Of a stretch of DNA of 43,290 bases, positions 9,301 to 17,886 are shown in pieces; position 1 is the stretch's first letter; each line of letters begins with the position of its first letter. The position numbers were made by a program, and so were the translations under genes. The stretch spans positions 1-43,290 of the forward strand of contig NZ_BEWG01000107.1 of NCBI RefSeq assembly GCF_002723835.1, read 5' to 3'. Origin of the DNA: Mycobacterium sp. shizuoka-1 (lineage in GTDB: Bacteria; Actinomycetota; Actinomycetes; Mycobacteriales; Mycobacteriaceae). Below the pieces are notes generated by a model. It did not search any database. It saw nothing but the letters and a program-made list of their open reading frames with translations, and was not told the origin of the DNA.

Positions 9301-12300
9301 GTCACCGGTGCCGACCGGGTGGTGCTCAGCGTCCCGCTGTCGGGCACCTGGATCGACATCGCCTTCACCCTGCCGGCCACGGTGATGGACGGCGGCACCC
9401 CGGTGGTGCGCACCGAGGACGCCGCCGCCGCGATGCGCGCCGTGCTGGCCATCGCCGCCGGTGTGGACGGCCCCGAGGCACTGCCGCCGGTGACGGGCGG
9501 ATCCACCACCGTCACCGTCGGCTGGGACCCCGAGCGGGTGGCCGACCACACCGGTGTGACCGCGACGTTCGGCTCGCCGCTGGCGCCGACCCTGTCGACC
9601 GTGCCGGACGCGCTGGTCGGCCGGTGCTGGCCCGCGGTGTTCGCCGCGATCGGCGGCGCTGCCACCGAGACCGGCTTCCCGGTCGTCGAGGGTCTGCTGA
9701 GCCTGGTGCACCTCGACCACGCCGCACAGCTGCTCAAGCCGCTGCCCAAGGAACCGACCCAATTGACGGTCACCGCAACGGCTTCGGTCGCGACCGACAC
9801 CGAGGTTGGCCGTGTCGTCCCGGTCACGGTGAACGTGACCGACGCCAAGGGCATGATCCTGGCGGTCCTCGAGGAGCGGTTCGCCATTCGTGGGCGTACC
9901 GGCGCCAAGGAACTCACCGATCCGGTTCGCGCCGGGGGAGCGGTGTCGTTGAACGCCACCGACACCCCGCGCCGCCGTCGCCGCGACGTCACCATCGGCG
10001 CCCCGGTCGACATGCGGCCGTTCGCCGTGGTCTCCGGTGACCACAACCCGATCCACACCGATCAGGCCGCCGCGCTGCTGGCCGGCCTGGATTCGCCGAT
10101 CGTGCACGGCATGTGGTTGTCGGCCGCCGCACAGCACGTGGTGACCGCCACCGACGGCAAGCCGGTCCCGCCGGCCAAGCTGATCGGGTGGACCGCGCGG
10201 TTCCTGGGCATGGTCAAGCCCGGCGACGACATCGACTTCCGTGTCGATCGGGTCGGAATCGACTTGGGCGCCGAGGTTTTGGAGGTCACCGCCAAGGTTG
10301 GTACTGACCTGGTGATGAGTGCCACCGCCCGGCTGGCGGCCCCGAAGACGGTGTACGCGTTCCCGGGGCAGGGCATCCAGCACAAGGGCATGGGCATGGA
10401 GGTGCGGGCCCGGTCCAAGGCCGCCCGCAAGGTGTGGGACACCGCCGACAAGTTCACCCGCGACACCCTGGGCTTCTCGGTGCTGCACGTGGTGCGCGAC
10501 AACCCGACCAGCCTGATCGCCTCCGGCGTGCACTACCAGCACCCCGAAGGCGTGCTCTACCTGACGCAGTTCACCCAGGTCGCCATGGCCACGGTGGCGG
10601 CCGCGCAGGTTGCCGAGATGCGCGAGCAGGGCGCGTTCGTCGAGGGCGCGATCGCCTGCGGTCACTCGGTGGGCGAGTACACCGCGCTGGCCTGCGTCTC
10701 GGGCGTCTACAAGCTGGAGGCGCTGCTGGAGGTGGTGTTCCACCGCGGCAGCAAGATGCACGACATCGTCCCGCGCGACGAGATGGGCCGGTCCAACTAC
10801 CGACTGGCGGCCATCCGGCCGTCGCAGATCGATCTGCCGGACGCCGACGTCAAGGATTTCGTCGCCGAGATCGCCGAGCGGACAAACGAATTCCTACAGA
10901 TCGTGAACTTCAACCTGCGCGGTTCGCAGTACGCGATCGCCGGCACGGTGCGCGGGTTGGAGGCACTGGAGGAAGAGGTCGAACGGCGCCGGGAGATCAC
11001 CGGCGGCAAGCGGTCGTTCATCCTGGTTCCCGGCATCGACGTGCCGTTCCACTCCGACGTGCTGCGCGTCGGCGTCGACGACTTCCGTCGCGCGCTGGAG
11101 CGGGTCATGCCCGAGGATGCCGACCCGGCTCTGATCGTCGGGCGCTACATCCCGAACCTGGTGCCGCGGCCGTTCACCCTGGATCGCGACTTCATCCAGG
11201 AGATCCGCGATCTGGTGCCGGCCGAGCCGCTCGACGAGATCCTGGCCGACTACGACACCTGGCGCAACGAACGGCCGCACGATCTGTGCCGCAAGGTCGT
11301 CATCGAACTGCTGGCCTGGCAGTTCGCCAGCCCGGTGCGCTGGATCGAGACCCAGGACCTGCTGTTCATCGAGGAAGCCGCAGGCGGTCTCGGCGTCGAG
11401 CGTTTCGTCGAGATCGGCGTGAAGTCCGCACCGACCGTGGCCGGCCTGGCCAGCAACACCCTGAAGTTGCCGGAATTCGCCCACAGCACAGTCGAAGTGC
11501 TCAACTCCGAGCGCGACGCCGCGGTGCTGTTCGCCACCGATACCGACCCCGAGCCGGACGACGAGCCCGAAGCCCCCGCCGCCGAGGCGCCGGCCGAGGC
11601 TGCCGCGGCCGACGCCGCTCCGGCGGCTCCGGCTCCGGCGGCCGCACCGGCCGGCGGGCCGCGCCCCGACGACATCGCGTTCGATGCGGGCGATGCCACC
11701 CTGGCGCTGATCGCGTTGGGCGCCAAGATGCGCATCGATCAGATCGAGCCGCTGGACTCGATCGAGTCGATCACCGACGGTGCGTCCTCGCGGCGCAACC
11801 AGCTGCTGGTCGACCTCGGTTCGGAACTGAACCTGGGTGCGATCGACGGTGCCGCCGAGGCGGACCTGGGGTCGCTACGCGGTCAGGTGGCCAAGCTGGC
11901 CCGCACCTACAAGCCTTTCGGCCCGGTGCTGTCGGATTCGATCAACGATCAGCTGCGCACGGTGCTCGGCCCCTCGGGCAAGCGTCCGGCCGCCATCGCG
12001 GAGCGGGTCAAGAAGACCTGGGAGCTCGGCGACGGCTGGGCCAAGCATGTGACCGCCGAACTGGCGCTGGGTACCCGCGAGGGCAGCAGCGTGCGCGGTG
12101 GTGCACTCGGCGGCCTGCACGAGGGTGCGCTGGCCGATGCGGCCGCCGTGGACAAGGCCATCGACGCCGCGGTCGCCTCGGTGGCCGCCCGCAAGGGCAT
12201 CGCGGTGTCGCTGCCGTCGGCCGGCGGTGCCGGTGGTGGCGTGGTCGACTCGGCCGCGCTCAACGAGTTCGCCGAGCAGGTCACCGGTCGCGACGGGGTG

Positions 12301-15300
12301 CTCGCCTCGGCCGCTCGCCTGGTGCTCGGGCAGCTGGGTCTGGACAACCCGGTGTCGGCCGCGCCTTCGGCCACCGATGCCGAGCTCATCGACCTGGTGA
12401 CGGCCGAACTGGGCTCGGATTGGCCTCGGTTGGTGGCTCCGGCGTTCGACGCCCGCAAGGCGGTGCTGCTCGACGACCGCTGGGCCAGCGCCCGTGAGGA
12501 TCTGGTCAAGCTGTGGCTGGCCGAGGAAGGCGACATCGACGCCGACTGGCTGCGGCTCTCGGAGCGTTTCGAGGGCGCCGGCAATGTCGTTGCCACCCAG
12601 GCGAACTGGTGGCAGGGCAAGGCTCTGGCGGCCGGTCGCACCATCCACGCCTCGTTGTTCGGCCGGATCGCCGCCGGTGCCGAGAATCCGAACAAGGGTC
12701 ACTACAGCGACGAGGTCGCAGTGGTCACCGGTGCCTCCAAGGGCTCGATCGCCGCATCGGTGGTCGCCGGCCTGCTCGACGGCGGTGCCACGGTGATCGC
12801 GACGACATCCAAGCTCGACGACGATCGGCTGGCGTTCTACAAGACGCTCTACCGCGACCACGCCCGTTACGGCGCCTCGCTGTGGGTGGTGCCAGCCAAC
12901 ATGGCCTCCTACGCCGACATCGACGCCCTGGCATCATGGGTCGGCACCGAGCAAACCGAGAGCCTTGGGCCGCAATCGATCCACATCAAGGACGCGCTGA
13001 CCCCGACGCTGTTGTTCCCGTTCGCCGCCCCGCGGGTGGCCGGGGACCTGTCGGAGGCCGGCTCTCGCTCCGAGATGGAGATGAAGGTCCTGCTGTGGGC
13101 CGTCGAGCGGCTCATCGGCGGGCTGTCCTCCATCGGTGCCGAACGCGACATCGCCTCGCGGCTGCACGTGGTGCTGCCCGGCTCGCCCAACCGCGGCATG
13201 TTCGGCGGTGACGGCGCCTACGGCGAGTCGAAGTCCGCGCTGGACGCGGTGGTCAACCGCTGGAACGCCGAAACCTCGTGGGCCCAGCGGGTCAGCTTCG
13301 CGCACGCGTTGATCGGCTGGACCAAGGGCACCGGGCTGATGGGCCACAACGACGCCATCGTCGGTGCGGTCGAAGAGGCGGGCGTGACCACCTACAGCAC
13401 GGAGGAGATGGCAGCGATGCTGCTCGATCTGTGCACGGTGGAGGCCAAGGTCGCCGCGGCGCGCGCCGCGCTGAAGGTCGACCTGACCGGCGGGCTCGGC
13501 GACGTCGAACTCGACATGGCCGAGTTGGCTGCCAAGGCGCGTGAGGAGATGGCCGGCGACACTGCCGATTCCGACGACGAGCCGGCGGCCGGCACCATCG
13601 CCGCCCTGCCGTCACCGCCGCGCGGCCACACCGCCGGCACGCCGCCGGAGTGGGCCGACCTCGACGTCGACCCGGCGGACCTGGTGGTCATCGTCGGCGG
13701 TGCCGAACTGGGGCCGTACGGCTCGTCGCGTACCCGCTTCGAGATGGAGGTCGACAACGAGCTATCGGCGGCCGGCGTGCTCGAACTGGCCTGGACCACC
13801 GGCCTGGTCACCTGGGAAGACGATCCCAAGCCGGGCTGGTACGACACCGCCACCGGCGAGCTGGTCGACGAGGCCGAGCTGGTCGAGCGCTACCACGACG
13901 CGGTGGTGGAACGCTGCGGCATCCGCGAGTTCGTCGGCGACGGGGCCCTCGAGTCCGACCACACCACGCCGCTTCTGGTCAGTGTCTTCCTGGACAAGGA
14001 CTTCCGGTTCGTGGTCTCGTCGGAGGCCGACGCCCGTGCCTTCGTGGAATTCGACCCCGAGCACACCGTCATCCGCCCGGTTCCGGACTCCTCGGACTGG
14101 GAGGTGATCCGCAAGGCCGGCACCGAGATTCGGGTGCCCCGCAAGACCAAGCTGTCGCGGACGGTGGGGGCGCAGATCCCGACCGGGTTCGACCCGACGG
14201 TCTGGGGCATCAGCCCGGACATGGCCAGCTCGATCGACCGGGTGGCGCTGTGGAACATCGTCGCGACCGTCGACGCGTTCCTGTCCTCCGGCTTCACCCC
14301 GACCGAGCTGATGCGCTGGGTGCACCCCAGCCTGGTGGCCTCGACGCAGGGCACCGGCATGGGCGGTATGACGTCGATGGAGACGATGTACCACGGCAAC
14401 CTGCTCGGTCAGGCCAAGCCGAACGACATCCTGCAGGAGGTGCTGCCCAACGTCGTTGCCGCACATGTCATCCAGTCCTACGTCGGCAGCTACGGGTCGA
14501 TGATCCACCCGGTCGGCGCGTGCGCCACCGCCGCGGTGTCCGTCGAGGAGGGCATGGACAAGATCCGCCTCGGCAAGGCCGAACTGGTGGTCACCGGTGG
14601 CTTCGACGACATGACCGTGGAGGCCGTCATCGGCTTCGGTGACATGGCGGCCACCGCCGACACCGAGACGATGCGGGCCAAGGGGATCAGCGACTCGAAG
14701 TTCTCCCGCGCCAACGACCGGCGCCGGCTGGGCTTCCTGGAGGCACAGGGCGGCGGCACCATCCTGCTGGCGCGCGGCGACCTGGCGCTGAAGATGGGTC
14801 TGCCGGTGCTCGCGGTGGTGGGTTACGCCCAGAGCTTCGGCGACGGTGTACACACCTCGATCCCGGCCCCGGGCCTGGGCGCACTGGGCGCCGGGCGCGG
14901 CGGCAAGGATTCGCAGCTGGCCCGTTCGCTGGCCAAGCTGGGGGTCGGCGCCGACGACATCGCGGTGATCTCCAAGCACGACACCTCGACGCTGGCCAAC
15001 GATCCCAACGAGACGGAGCTGCACGAGCGGCTCGCCGACTCGCTGGGCCGGGCCGCCGGCGCCCCGCTGTTCGTCGTGAGCCAGAAGAGCCTGACCGGCC
15101 ATGCCAAGGGCGGTGCGGCGGTGTTCCAGATGATGGGGCTGTGCCAGATCCTGCGCGACGGTGTCATCCCGCCGAACCGCAGCCTGGACTGCGTCGACGA
15201 CGAGCTGGCCGGCTCCGGGCACTTCGTGTGGGTGCGTGACACCCTGCGCCTGGGCGACAAGTTCCCGCTGAAGGCGGGCCTGGTCACCAGCCTCGGGTTC

Positions 15301-15573
15301 GGCCACGTGTCGGGTCTGATCGCGCTGGTGCATCCGCAGGCATTCCTGGCGACGCTGAGCGAGCAGGAGCGTGCGGACTACACCAAGCGGTCCCGCGAGC
15401 GGGTGCTGGCCGGTCAGCGGCGACTGGCCTCGGCCATCGCCGGCGGACGGCCGATGTACGAGAAGCCCGCCGATCGCCGGTTCGACCACGACGTGCCGGA
15501 GAAGCGGCAGGAGGCGGCGATGCTGCTCGACCCGGCGTCACGGCTGGGCGAGGGCGACACCTACGTGCGATGA
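6334..15573 (+). CDS. fas: Type I fatty acid synthase (multidomain FAS-I)
   Basis: A 3079-residue cytosolic FAS-I that makes C16-C18 and C24-C26 acyl-CoAs for phospholipids and for mycolic acid synthesis. Domains in order: acetyltransferase (GHSQG, Ser153), enoyl reductase (about 410-870, with LLAGMTPTTVD and HIEGGRAGGHHSWED), a hot-dog dehydratase (GDHNPIH, Asp1236/His1241), malonyl/palmitoyl transferase (GHSVG, Ser1445), an Ala/Pro-rich linker (about 1740-1780), ACP (LDSIES, phosphopantetheine Ser1809), ketoreductase (VVTGASKG at 2130-2137; Tyr2296 and Lys2300 of YxxxK) and ketosynthase (Cys2730 in GACATA, His2882, His2923). All catalytic residues looked for are present and the frame is open throughout. 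The GTG start gives the conserved MTIHEHDR N-terminus. acpS follows 28 bp later. Confidence 0.98.
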   Translation: MTIHEHDRLSTGDGSWRGGAKQATTHALVDRLNAGEPYAVAFGGQGSAWLDTLEELVTSAGIESELATLAGEAELLLEPVADELVVVRPIGFEPLRWVRALAADEPVPSAKQLTSAAVSVPGVLLTQIAAIRALARQGMDLAAAPPVAVAGHSQGVLAVEALRAAGAQDVQLLALAQLIGAAGTLVARRRGISVLGDRPPMVSVTNAEPERIYELLEEFAQDVRTVLPPVLSIRNGRRSVVITGTPEQLSRFELYCEQIAEAEAADRKNKVRGGAVFNPVFDPVAVEVGFHTPRLADGIDIVGRWAAAVGLDVELARALTDAILVQQVDWVEEVTALNDAGARWILDLGPGDILTRLTAPVIRGLGIGIVPAATRGGQRNLFTVGAVPDVAKPWSSYAPSVVTLPDGSVKLSTKFTRLTGRSPILLAGMTPTTVDAKIVAAAANAGHWAELAGGGQVTEPIFDKRVEELIELLEPGRTIQFNSLFLDPYLWKLQLGGKRLVQKARQSGAPIDGVVVSAGIPDLEEAVELIDELNTVGIAHVVFKPGTVEQIRSVIRIAAEVPTKPVIVHIEGGRAGGHHSWEDLDDLLLTTYSELRGRANITVCVGGGIGTPERAAEYLSGRWSAAYGYPLMPVDGILVGTAAMACLEATTSPAVKQLLVDTAGTDHWVGAGKAVNGMASGRSQLGADIHEIDNAASRCGRLLDEVAGDADAVAARRDEIITAMAVTAKPYFGDVAEMTYLQWLARYLELAIGAGDSTADTKTADSPWLDITWRDRFAEMLQRAEARLNATDSGPIETLFDASTADGEWLLENPDRAVAALMSKYPEAEAVLLHPADVPFFVQLCKTPGKPVNFVPVIDKDVRRWWRSDSLWQAHDARYTADQVCIIPGTQAVAGIDRVDEPVGELLDRFEKTAVDQLLAAGATPEPVAARLRVRTDATGPLAIVLDSPDVLWAGRTATNPVHRIAAPSEWLVHDNRSATNHSTGARLEVTGADRVVLSVPLSGTWIDIAFTLPATVMDGGTPVVRTEDAAAAMRAVLAIAAGVDGPEALPPVTGGSTTVTVGWDPERVADHTGVTATFGSPLAPTLSTVPDALVGRCWPAVFAAIGGAATETGFPVVEGLLSLVHLDHAAQLLKPLPKEPTQLTVTATASVATDTEVGRVVPVTVNVTDAKGMILAVLEERFAIRGRTGAKELTDPVRAGGAVSLNATDTPRRRRRDVTIGAPVDMRPFAVVSGDHNPIHTDQAAALLAGLDSPIVHGMWLSAAAQHVVTATDGKPVPPAKLIGWTARFLGMVKPGDDIDFRVDRVGIDLGAEVLEVTAKVGTDLVMSATARLAAPKTVYAFPGQGIQHKGMGMEVRARSKAARKVWDTADKFTRDTLGFSVLHVVRDNPTSLIASGVHYQHPEGVLYLTQFTQVAMATVAAAQVAEMREQGAFVEGAIACGHSVGEYTALACVSGVYKLEALLEVVFHRGSKMHDIVPRDEMGRSNYRLAAIRPSQIDLPDADVKDFVAEIAERTNEFLQIVNFNLRGSQYAIAGTVRGLEALEEEVERRREITGGKRSFILVPGIDVPFHSDVLRVGVDDFRRALERVMPEDADPALIVGRYIPNLVPRPFTLDRDFIQEIRDLVPAEPLDEILADYDTWRNERPHDLCRKVVIELLAWQFASPVRWIETQDLLFIEEAAGGLGVERFVEIGVKSAPTVAGLASNTLKLPEFAHSTVEVLNSERDAAVLFATDTDPEPDDEPEAPAAEAPAEAAAADAAPAAPAPAAAPAGGPRPDDIAFDAGDATLALIALGAKMRIDQIEPLDSIESITDGASSRRNQLLVDLGSELNLGAIDGAAEADLGSLRGQVAKLARTYKPFGPVLSDSINDQLRTVLGPSGKRPAAIAERVKKTWELGDGWAKHVTAELALGTREGSSVRGGALGGLHEGALADAAAVDKAIDAAVASVAARKGIAVSLPSAGGAGGGVVDSAALNEFAEQVTGRDGVLASAARLVLGQLGLDNPVSAAPSATDAELIDLVTAELGSDWPRLVAPAFDARKAVLLDDRWASAREDLVKLWLAEEGDIDADWLRLSERFEGAGNVVATQANWWQGKALAAGRTIHASLFGRIAAGAENPNKGHYSDEVAVVTGASKGSIAASVVAGLLDGGATVIATTSKLDDDRLAFYKTLYRDHARYGASLWVVPANMASYADIDALASWVGTEQTESLGPQSIHIKDALTPTLLFPFAAPRVAGDLSEAGSRSEMEMKVLLWAVERLIGGLSSIGAERDIASRLHVVLPGSPNRGMFGGDGAYGESKSALDAVVNRWNAETSWAQRVSFAHALIGWTKGTGLMGHNDAIVGAVEEAGVTTYSTEEMAAMLLDLCTVEAKVAAARAALKVDLTGGLGDVELDMAELAAKAREEMAGDTADSDDEPAAGTIAALPSPPRGHTAGTPPEWADLDVDPADLVVIVGGAELGPYGSSRTRFEMEVDNELSAAGVLELAWTTGLVTWEDDPKPGWYDTATGELVDEAELVERYHDAVVERCGIREFVGDGALESDHTTPLLVSVFLDKDFRFVVSSEADARAFVEFDPEHTVIRPVPDSSDWEVIRKAGTEIRVPRKTKLSRTVGAQIPTGFDPTVWGISPDMASSIDRVALWNIVATVDAFLSSGFTPTELMRWVHPSLVASTQGTGMGGMTSMETMYHGNLLGQAKPNDILQEVLPNVVAAHVIQSYVGSYGSMIHPVGACATAAVSVEEGMDKIRLGKAELVVTGGFDDMTVEAVIGFGDMAATADTETMRAKGISDSKFSRANDRRRLGFLEAQGGGTILLARGDLALKMGLPVLAVVGYAQSFGDGVHTSIPAPGLGALGAGRGGKDSQLARSLAKLGVGADDIAVISKHDTSTLANDPNETELHERLADSLGRAAGAPLFVVSQKSLTGHAKGGAAVFQMMGLCQILRDGVIPPNRSLDCVDDELAGSGHFVWVRDTLRLGDKFPLKAGLVTSLGFGHVSGLIALVHPQAFLATLSEQERADYTKRSRERVLAGQRRLASAIAGGRPMYEKPADRRFDHDVPEKRQEAAMLLDPASRLGEGDTYVR

Positions 15574-15589
15574 GCATGGGTGCATCCGT

Positions 15590-15595
15590 TAGGGT
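15590..15595 (+). promoter_or_regulatory. Candidate -10 element (TAGGGT) of acpS, leaderless geometry
   Basis: TAGGGT lies in the 28-bp gap between fas and acpS and ends exactly seven positions before the acpS GTG at 15602. acpS has no Shine-Dalgarno sequence. This suggests an internal promoter giving a leaderless acpS transcript in addition to read-through from fas. Confidence 0.5.
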
Positions 15596-15601
15596 GCTCG
15601 C

Positions 15602-15994
15602 GTGGCGATAGTCGGTGTGGGGATCGATGTGGTCTCCATTCCCGACTTCGCCGAGCAGGTGGATCAGCCGGGAACGGTGTTTGCCGAGACCTTCACCCCA
15701 GGTGAGCGCCGCGACGCCGCCGACAAGAGCTCGGTGGCGGCACGGCACCTGGCGGCTCGGTGGGCCGCCAAGGAGGCCGTCATCAAGGCGTGGTCGGGCT
15801 CCCGATTCGCTCAGCGCCCGGTCCTGCCGGAGGGGATCCACCGCGACATCGAGGTGATCACCGACATGTGGGGCCGGCCCAAGGTCCGTCTCACCGGTGC
15901 CATTGCCGAGCACCTGGCCGAGGTGACGATCCACGTGTCGCTCACCCATGAAGGCGACACCGCCGCCGCGGTGGCCATCCTGGAGACGCTGTAG
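15602..15994 (+). CDS. acpS: Holo-[acyl-carrier-protein] synthase
   Basis: A 130-residue 4'-phosphopantetheinyl transferase that moves phosphopantetheine from CoA to the ACP serine of FAS-I. The family motifs are complete: GVGIDVVSI with Asp9 and LAARWAAKEAVIKA with Glu58 (both Mg2+ ligands), plus FTPGE near residue 31 and VSLTHEGDTAAA close to the C-terminus. Length and position directly behind fas match Rv2523c, its partner in M. tuberculosis. The GTG at 15602 gives MAIVGVGID, the expected N-terminus. The only upstream signal is a TAGGGT box at leaderless spacing. Confidence 0.97.
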   Translation: MAIVGVGIDVVSIPDFAEQVDQPGTVFAETFTPGERRDAADKSSVAARHLAARWAAKEAVIKAWSGSRFAQRPVLPEGIHRDIEVITDMWGRPKVRLTGAIAEHLAEVTIHVSLTHEGDTAAAVAILETL

Positions 15995-15997
15995 CCG

Positions 15998-16055
15998 CGA
16001 GCAGACGCACACTCGCACGATTCCCCGCGAATCCGTGCGATTCTGCCTCTGCTCG
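15998..16055. repeat. Nested palindromic element between acpS and the M20 peptidase gene
   Basis: Outer arms CGAGCAGA (15998-16005) and TCTGCTCG (16048-16055) are perfect. Inner arms TCGCACG (16013-16019) and CGTGCGA (16034-16040) are also perfect and extend inward through ATTC/GAAT with one bulge. The whole could fold as a long cruciform or RNA hairpin. The GCGAGCAGACGCA type of arm resembles dispersed intergenic palindromes I recall from mycobacterial genomes. It could act as a bidirectional terminator behind acpS. Confidence 0.55.
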
Positions 16056-16062
16056 TGCTGGG

Positions 16063-16068
16063 TAGGGT
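16063..16068 (+). promoter_or_regulatory. Candidate -10 element (TAGGGT) of the M20 peptidase gene
   Basis: TAGGGT ends seven bases before the ATG at 16076, again fitting leaderless transcription. The in-frame GTG at 16070 would lie upstream of the predicted transcript start, which favours the ATG. Confidence 0.45.
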
Positions 16069-16075
16069 CGTGGCC

Positions 16076-17422
16076 ATGACCGATATCGTCGACCGTGTGC
16101 GGGCCGTCCTTCCCTCGGTGCGGGCCGATCTCGAAGACCTGGTGCGCATCCCGTCGGTGTGGGCTGACCCCGCCCGCCGCGACGAGGTGCACCGCAGTGC
16201 CCGTGCGGTCGCCGACCTGCTGCGCCAGGCCGGCTTTCATCAGGTCGAGATCGTCGCCGAAGGCGGCGCACCTGCGGTGATCGCACACCATCCCGCCCCG
16301 CCGGGTGCGCCGACCGTACTGCTGTACGCCCACCACGATGTTCAGCCCGAAGGTGAACCGGGGCAATGGAATTCGGATCCGTTCGAACCGGTGGAGCGGG
16401 ACGGGCGGCTCTATGGCCGCGGCAGCGCGGACGACAAGGCCGGCATCGCGACGCACCTGGCGGCCTTCCGCGCCTACGACGGCAATCCGCCGGTCGGTGT
16501 CACCGTGTTCGTCGAGGGGGAGGAGGAGTCCGGCTCGCCGTCGCTGGGCCGGCTGCTGGCTGCCCACTCCGGCAAGCTGGCCGCCGACGTCATCGTGATC
16601 GCCGACTCGGACAACTGGACCACCGAGATCCCCGCGCTGACGGTCTCGCTGCGCGGGCTGGTCGACTGTGTGGTCGAAGTCGCCACCCTGGACCATGGCC
16701 TGCACTCGGGGCTGTGGGGTGGCGTGGTGCCCGACGCGCTCAGCGTTCTGGTGCGGCTGCTGGCCAGCCTGCACGACGACGACGGCAACGTCGCCGTACA
16801 GGGCCTGCACGAGACCACCGCCGCCGATGTCGACCGCGGCCCGCAGTGGGTGCGCACCGAATCGGGTCTGCTCGACGGGGTGCGCGAGATCGGGTCCGGG
16901 CCGGTGGCGCAGCGGATGTGGGCCAAACCCGCGATCACGGTCATCGGCATCGACACCACCCCGATCGCCAAAGCCTCCAACACCCTGATCCCGCGCGCGA
17001 GCGCCAAGGTCAGCATGCGGGTGGCGCCCGGCGGCGACGCGGCGGCACACCTGCATGCGCTGCGCCGCCACCTCGAGCGGCACGCTCCCTGGGGCGCGCA
17101 CGTCAAGGTCATCCCGGGCGACATCGGGCAGCCCTACGCGATCGACGCCAGCGGCCCGGTCTACGACGCCGCCCGCGCGGCTTTCCGGCAGGGCTGGGGT
17201 ACCGACGTCGTCGATATGGGGATGGGCGGCTCGATTCCGTTCATCGCCGAGTTCGCCGCCGCGTTCCCCGACGCCACCATCCTGGTCACCGGCGTCGAGG
17301 ACCCCGGCACCCAGGCGCACAGCGTCAACGAGAGCCTGCACCTCGGCGTGCTGGAGCGCGCCGCGATCACCGAGGCGCTGCTGCTGGGAAAGCTGGGCAC
17401 ACGTCAGACCGAGAGTTCGTAA
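16076..17422 (+). CDS. M20 family metallopeptidase/dipeptidase (Rv2522c-like)
   Basis: A 448-residue zinc peptidase of the M20/M25/M40 family, probably a cytosolic dipeptidase or aminoacylase. Metal-site motifs are in order: LLYAHHDVQPEG (His86, Asp88), YGRGSADDKAG (Asp119), VEGEEESGS (general-base Glu149/150), ADSDNW (Asp177) and, near the C-terminus, TQAHSVNE with the last His ligand. The dimerisation (lid) domain occupies roughly residues 185-300. I chose ATG 16076 over GTG 16055 or 16070 because it sits at leaderless distance from TAGGGT and gives the usual MTDIVDRVRA start. It follows acpS as in M. tuberculosis and overlaps the convergent gene by 19 bp. The peptide substrate is unknown. 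Confidence 0.92.
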   Translation: MTDIVDRVRAVLPSVRADLEDLVRIPSVWADPARRDEVHRSARAVADLLRQAGFHQVEIVAEGGAPAVIAHHPAPPGAPTVLLYAHHDVQPEGEPGQWNSDPFEPVERDGRLYGRGSADDKAGIATHLAAFRAYDGNPPVGVTVFVEGEEESGSPSLGRLLAAHSGKLAADVIVIADSDNWTTEIPALTVSLRGLVDCVVEVATLDHGLHSGLWGGVVPDALSVLVRLLASLHDDDGNVAVQGLHETTAADVDRGPQWVRTESGLLDGVREIGSGPVAQRMWAKPAITVIGIDTTPIAKASNTLIPRASAKVSMRVAPGGDAAAHLHALRRHLERHAPWGAHVKVIPGDIGQPYAIDASGPVYDAARAAFRQGWGTDVVDMGMGGSIPFIAEFAAAFPDATILVTGVEDPGTQAHSVNESLHLGVLERAAITEALLLGKLGTRQTESS

Positions 17423-17886
17423 CCGACTTCCGTGAAAGCGAACCCGCCCCGCTCGGCAAGGGACAAGTCCTGCCGATCGATGAGGGTAGGTGGCTGTCGG
17501 AGGTAGAGGCGGTAACCCAATGCGCGGAACTTCAATGCGAACTCGTGGCCTTCGATGTGCCATCGCGCTAGGCGCGCCAACGGACCATCGCCCGGCGATC
17601 GGATCACGCGATCGATCGTCAGGTTAGGACTCGGGCTGCTGATCTGGCCGTCGATGTCGCAGACGTCGTCGAAGACCAGCGTGGCAGGGGCGACGAGGAA
17701 CGGCGTGCACAACTGTGACTCTGCCGGTGGCCACGCGACGATGTAGTCGAGGTCCATCAGGAGCCGCGACACGAAATTCCCCGGTGGCCCCTCAGCATGT
17801 AATGCAATCGCGTGAACGGTCGCGTCGTGCCAAAGCATCTGGTCGAGATCGCTGTCGCTCCAAACGCTCTTGGTGAGCCCCGACAT
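17404..17886 (-). CDS. Conserved uncharacterised protein (DLDYI / VAPATLVF family)
   Basis: A cytosolic protein of about 160 residues with no signal or TM segment. Recognisable blocks are MLWHDATVHAIAL, LLMDLDYIVAWPP, FLVAPATLVFDDVCDIDG and, at the end, LSLAERGGFAFTEV. I have seen this arrangement in scattered bacterial proteins of unknown function, but no activity is known to me. In-frame starts exist at 17934 (GTG), 17907 (ATG) and 17886 (ATG). The last is preferred because GAAGG lies about 11 bases upstream and the conserved region begins just after it. The 3' end overlaps the M20 peptidase gene by 19 bp on the opposite strand. It lies 61 bp past the bcp stop in the same orientation. No M. 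tuberculosis gene that I remember sits here. Confidence 0.75.
   Translation of the reverse strand: MSGLTKSVWSDSDLDQMLWHDATVHAIALHAEGPPGNFVSRLLMDLDYIVAWPPAESQLCTPFLVAPATLVFDDVCDIDGQISSPSPNLTIDRVIRSPGDGPLARLARWHIEGHEFALKFRALGYRLYLRQPPTLIDRQDLSLAERGGFAFTEVGYELSV

Noticed and set aside
6376..10761. A 1461-codon open frame on the minus strand opposite fas
   Set aside because: It is the antisense of a known FAS-I gene with intact motifs; its product is His/Gly/Arg/Asp-rich and repetitive, as expected from the complement of high-GC coding DNA.
13762..15489. A 575-codon minus-strand frame opposite the 3' part of fas
   Set aside because: Same reason: composition is that of an antisense shadow and the fas ketosynthase domain on the plus strand is complete.
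15284..17563. A 759-codon minus-strand frame across acpS and the M20 peptidase gene
   Set aside because: It spans three real genes antisense and has no recognisable domain.
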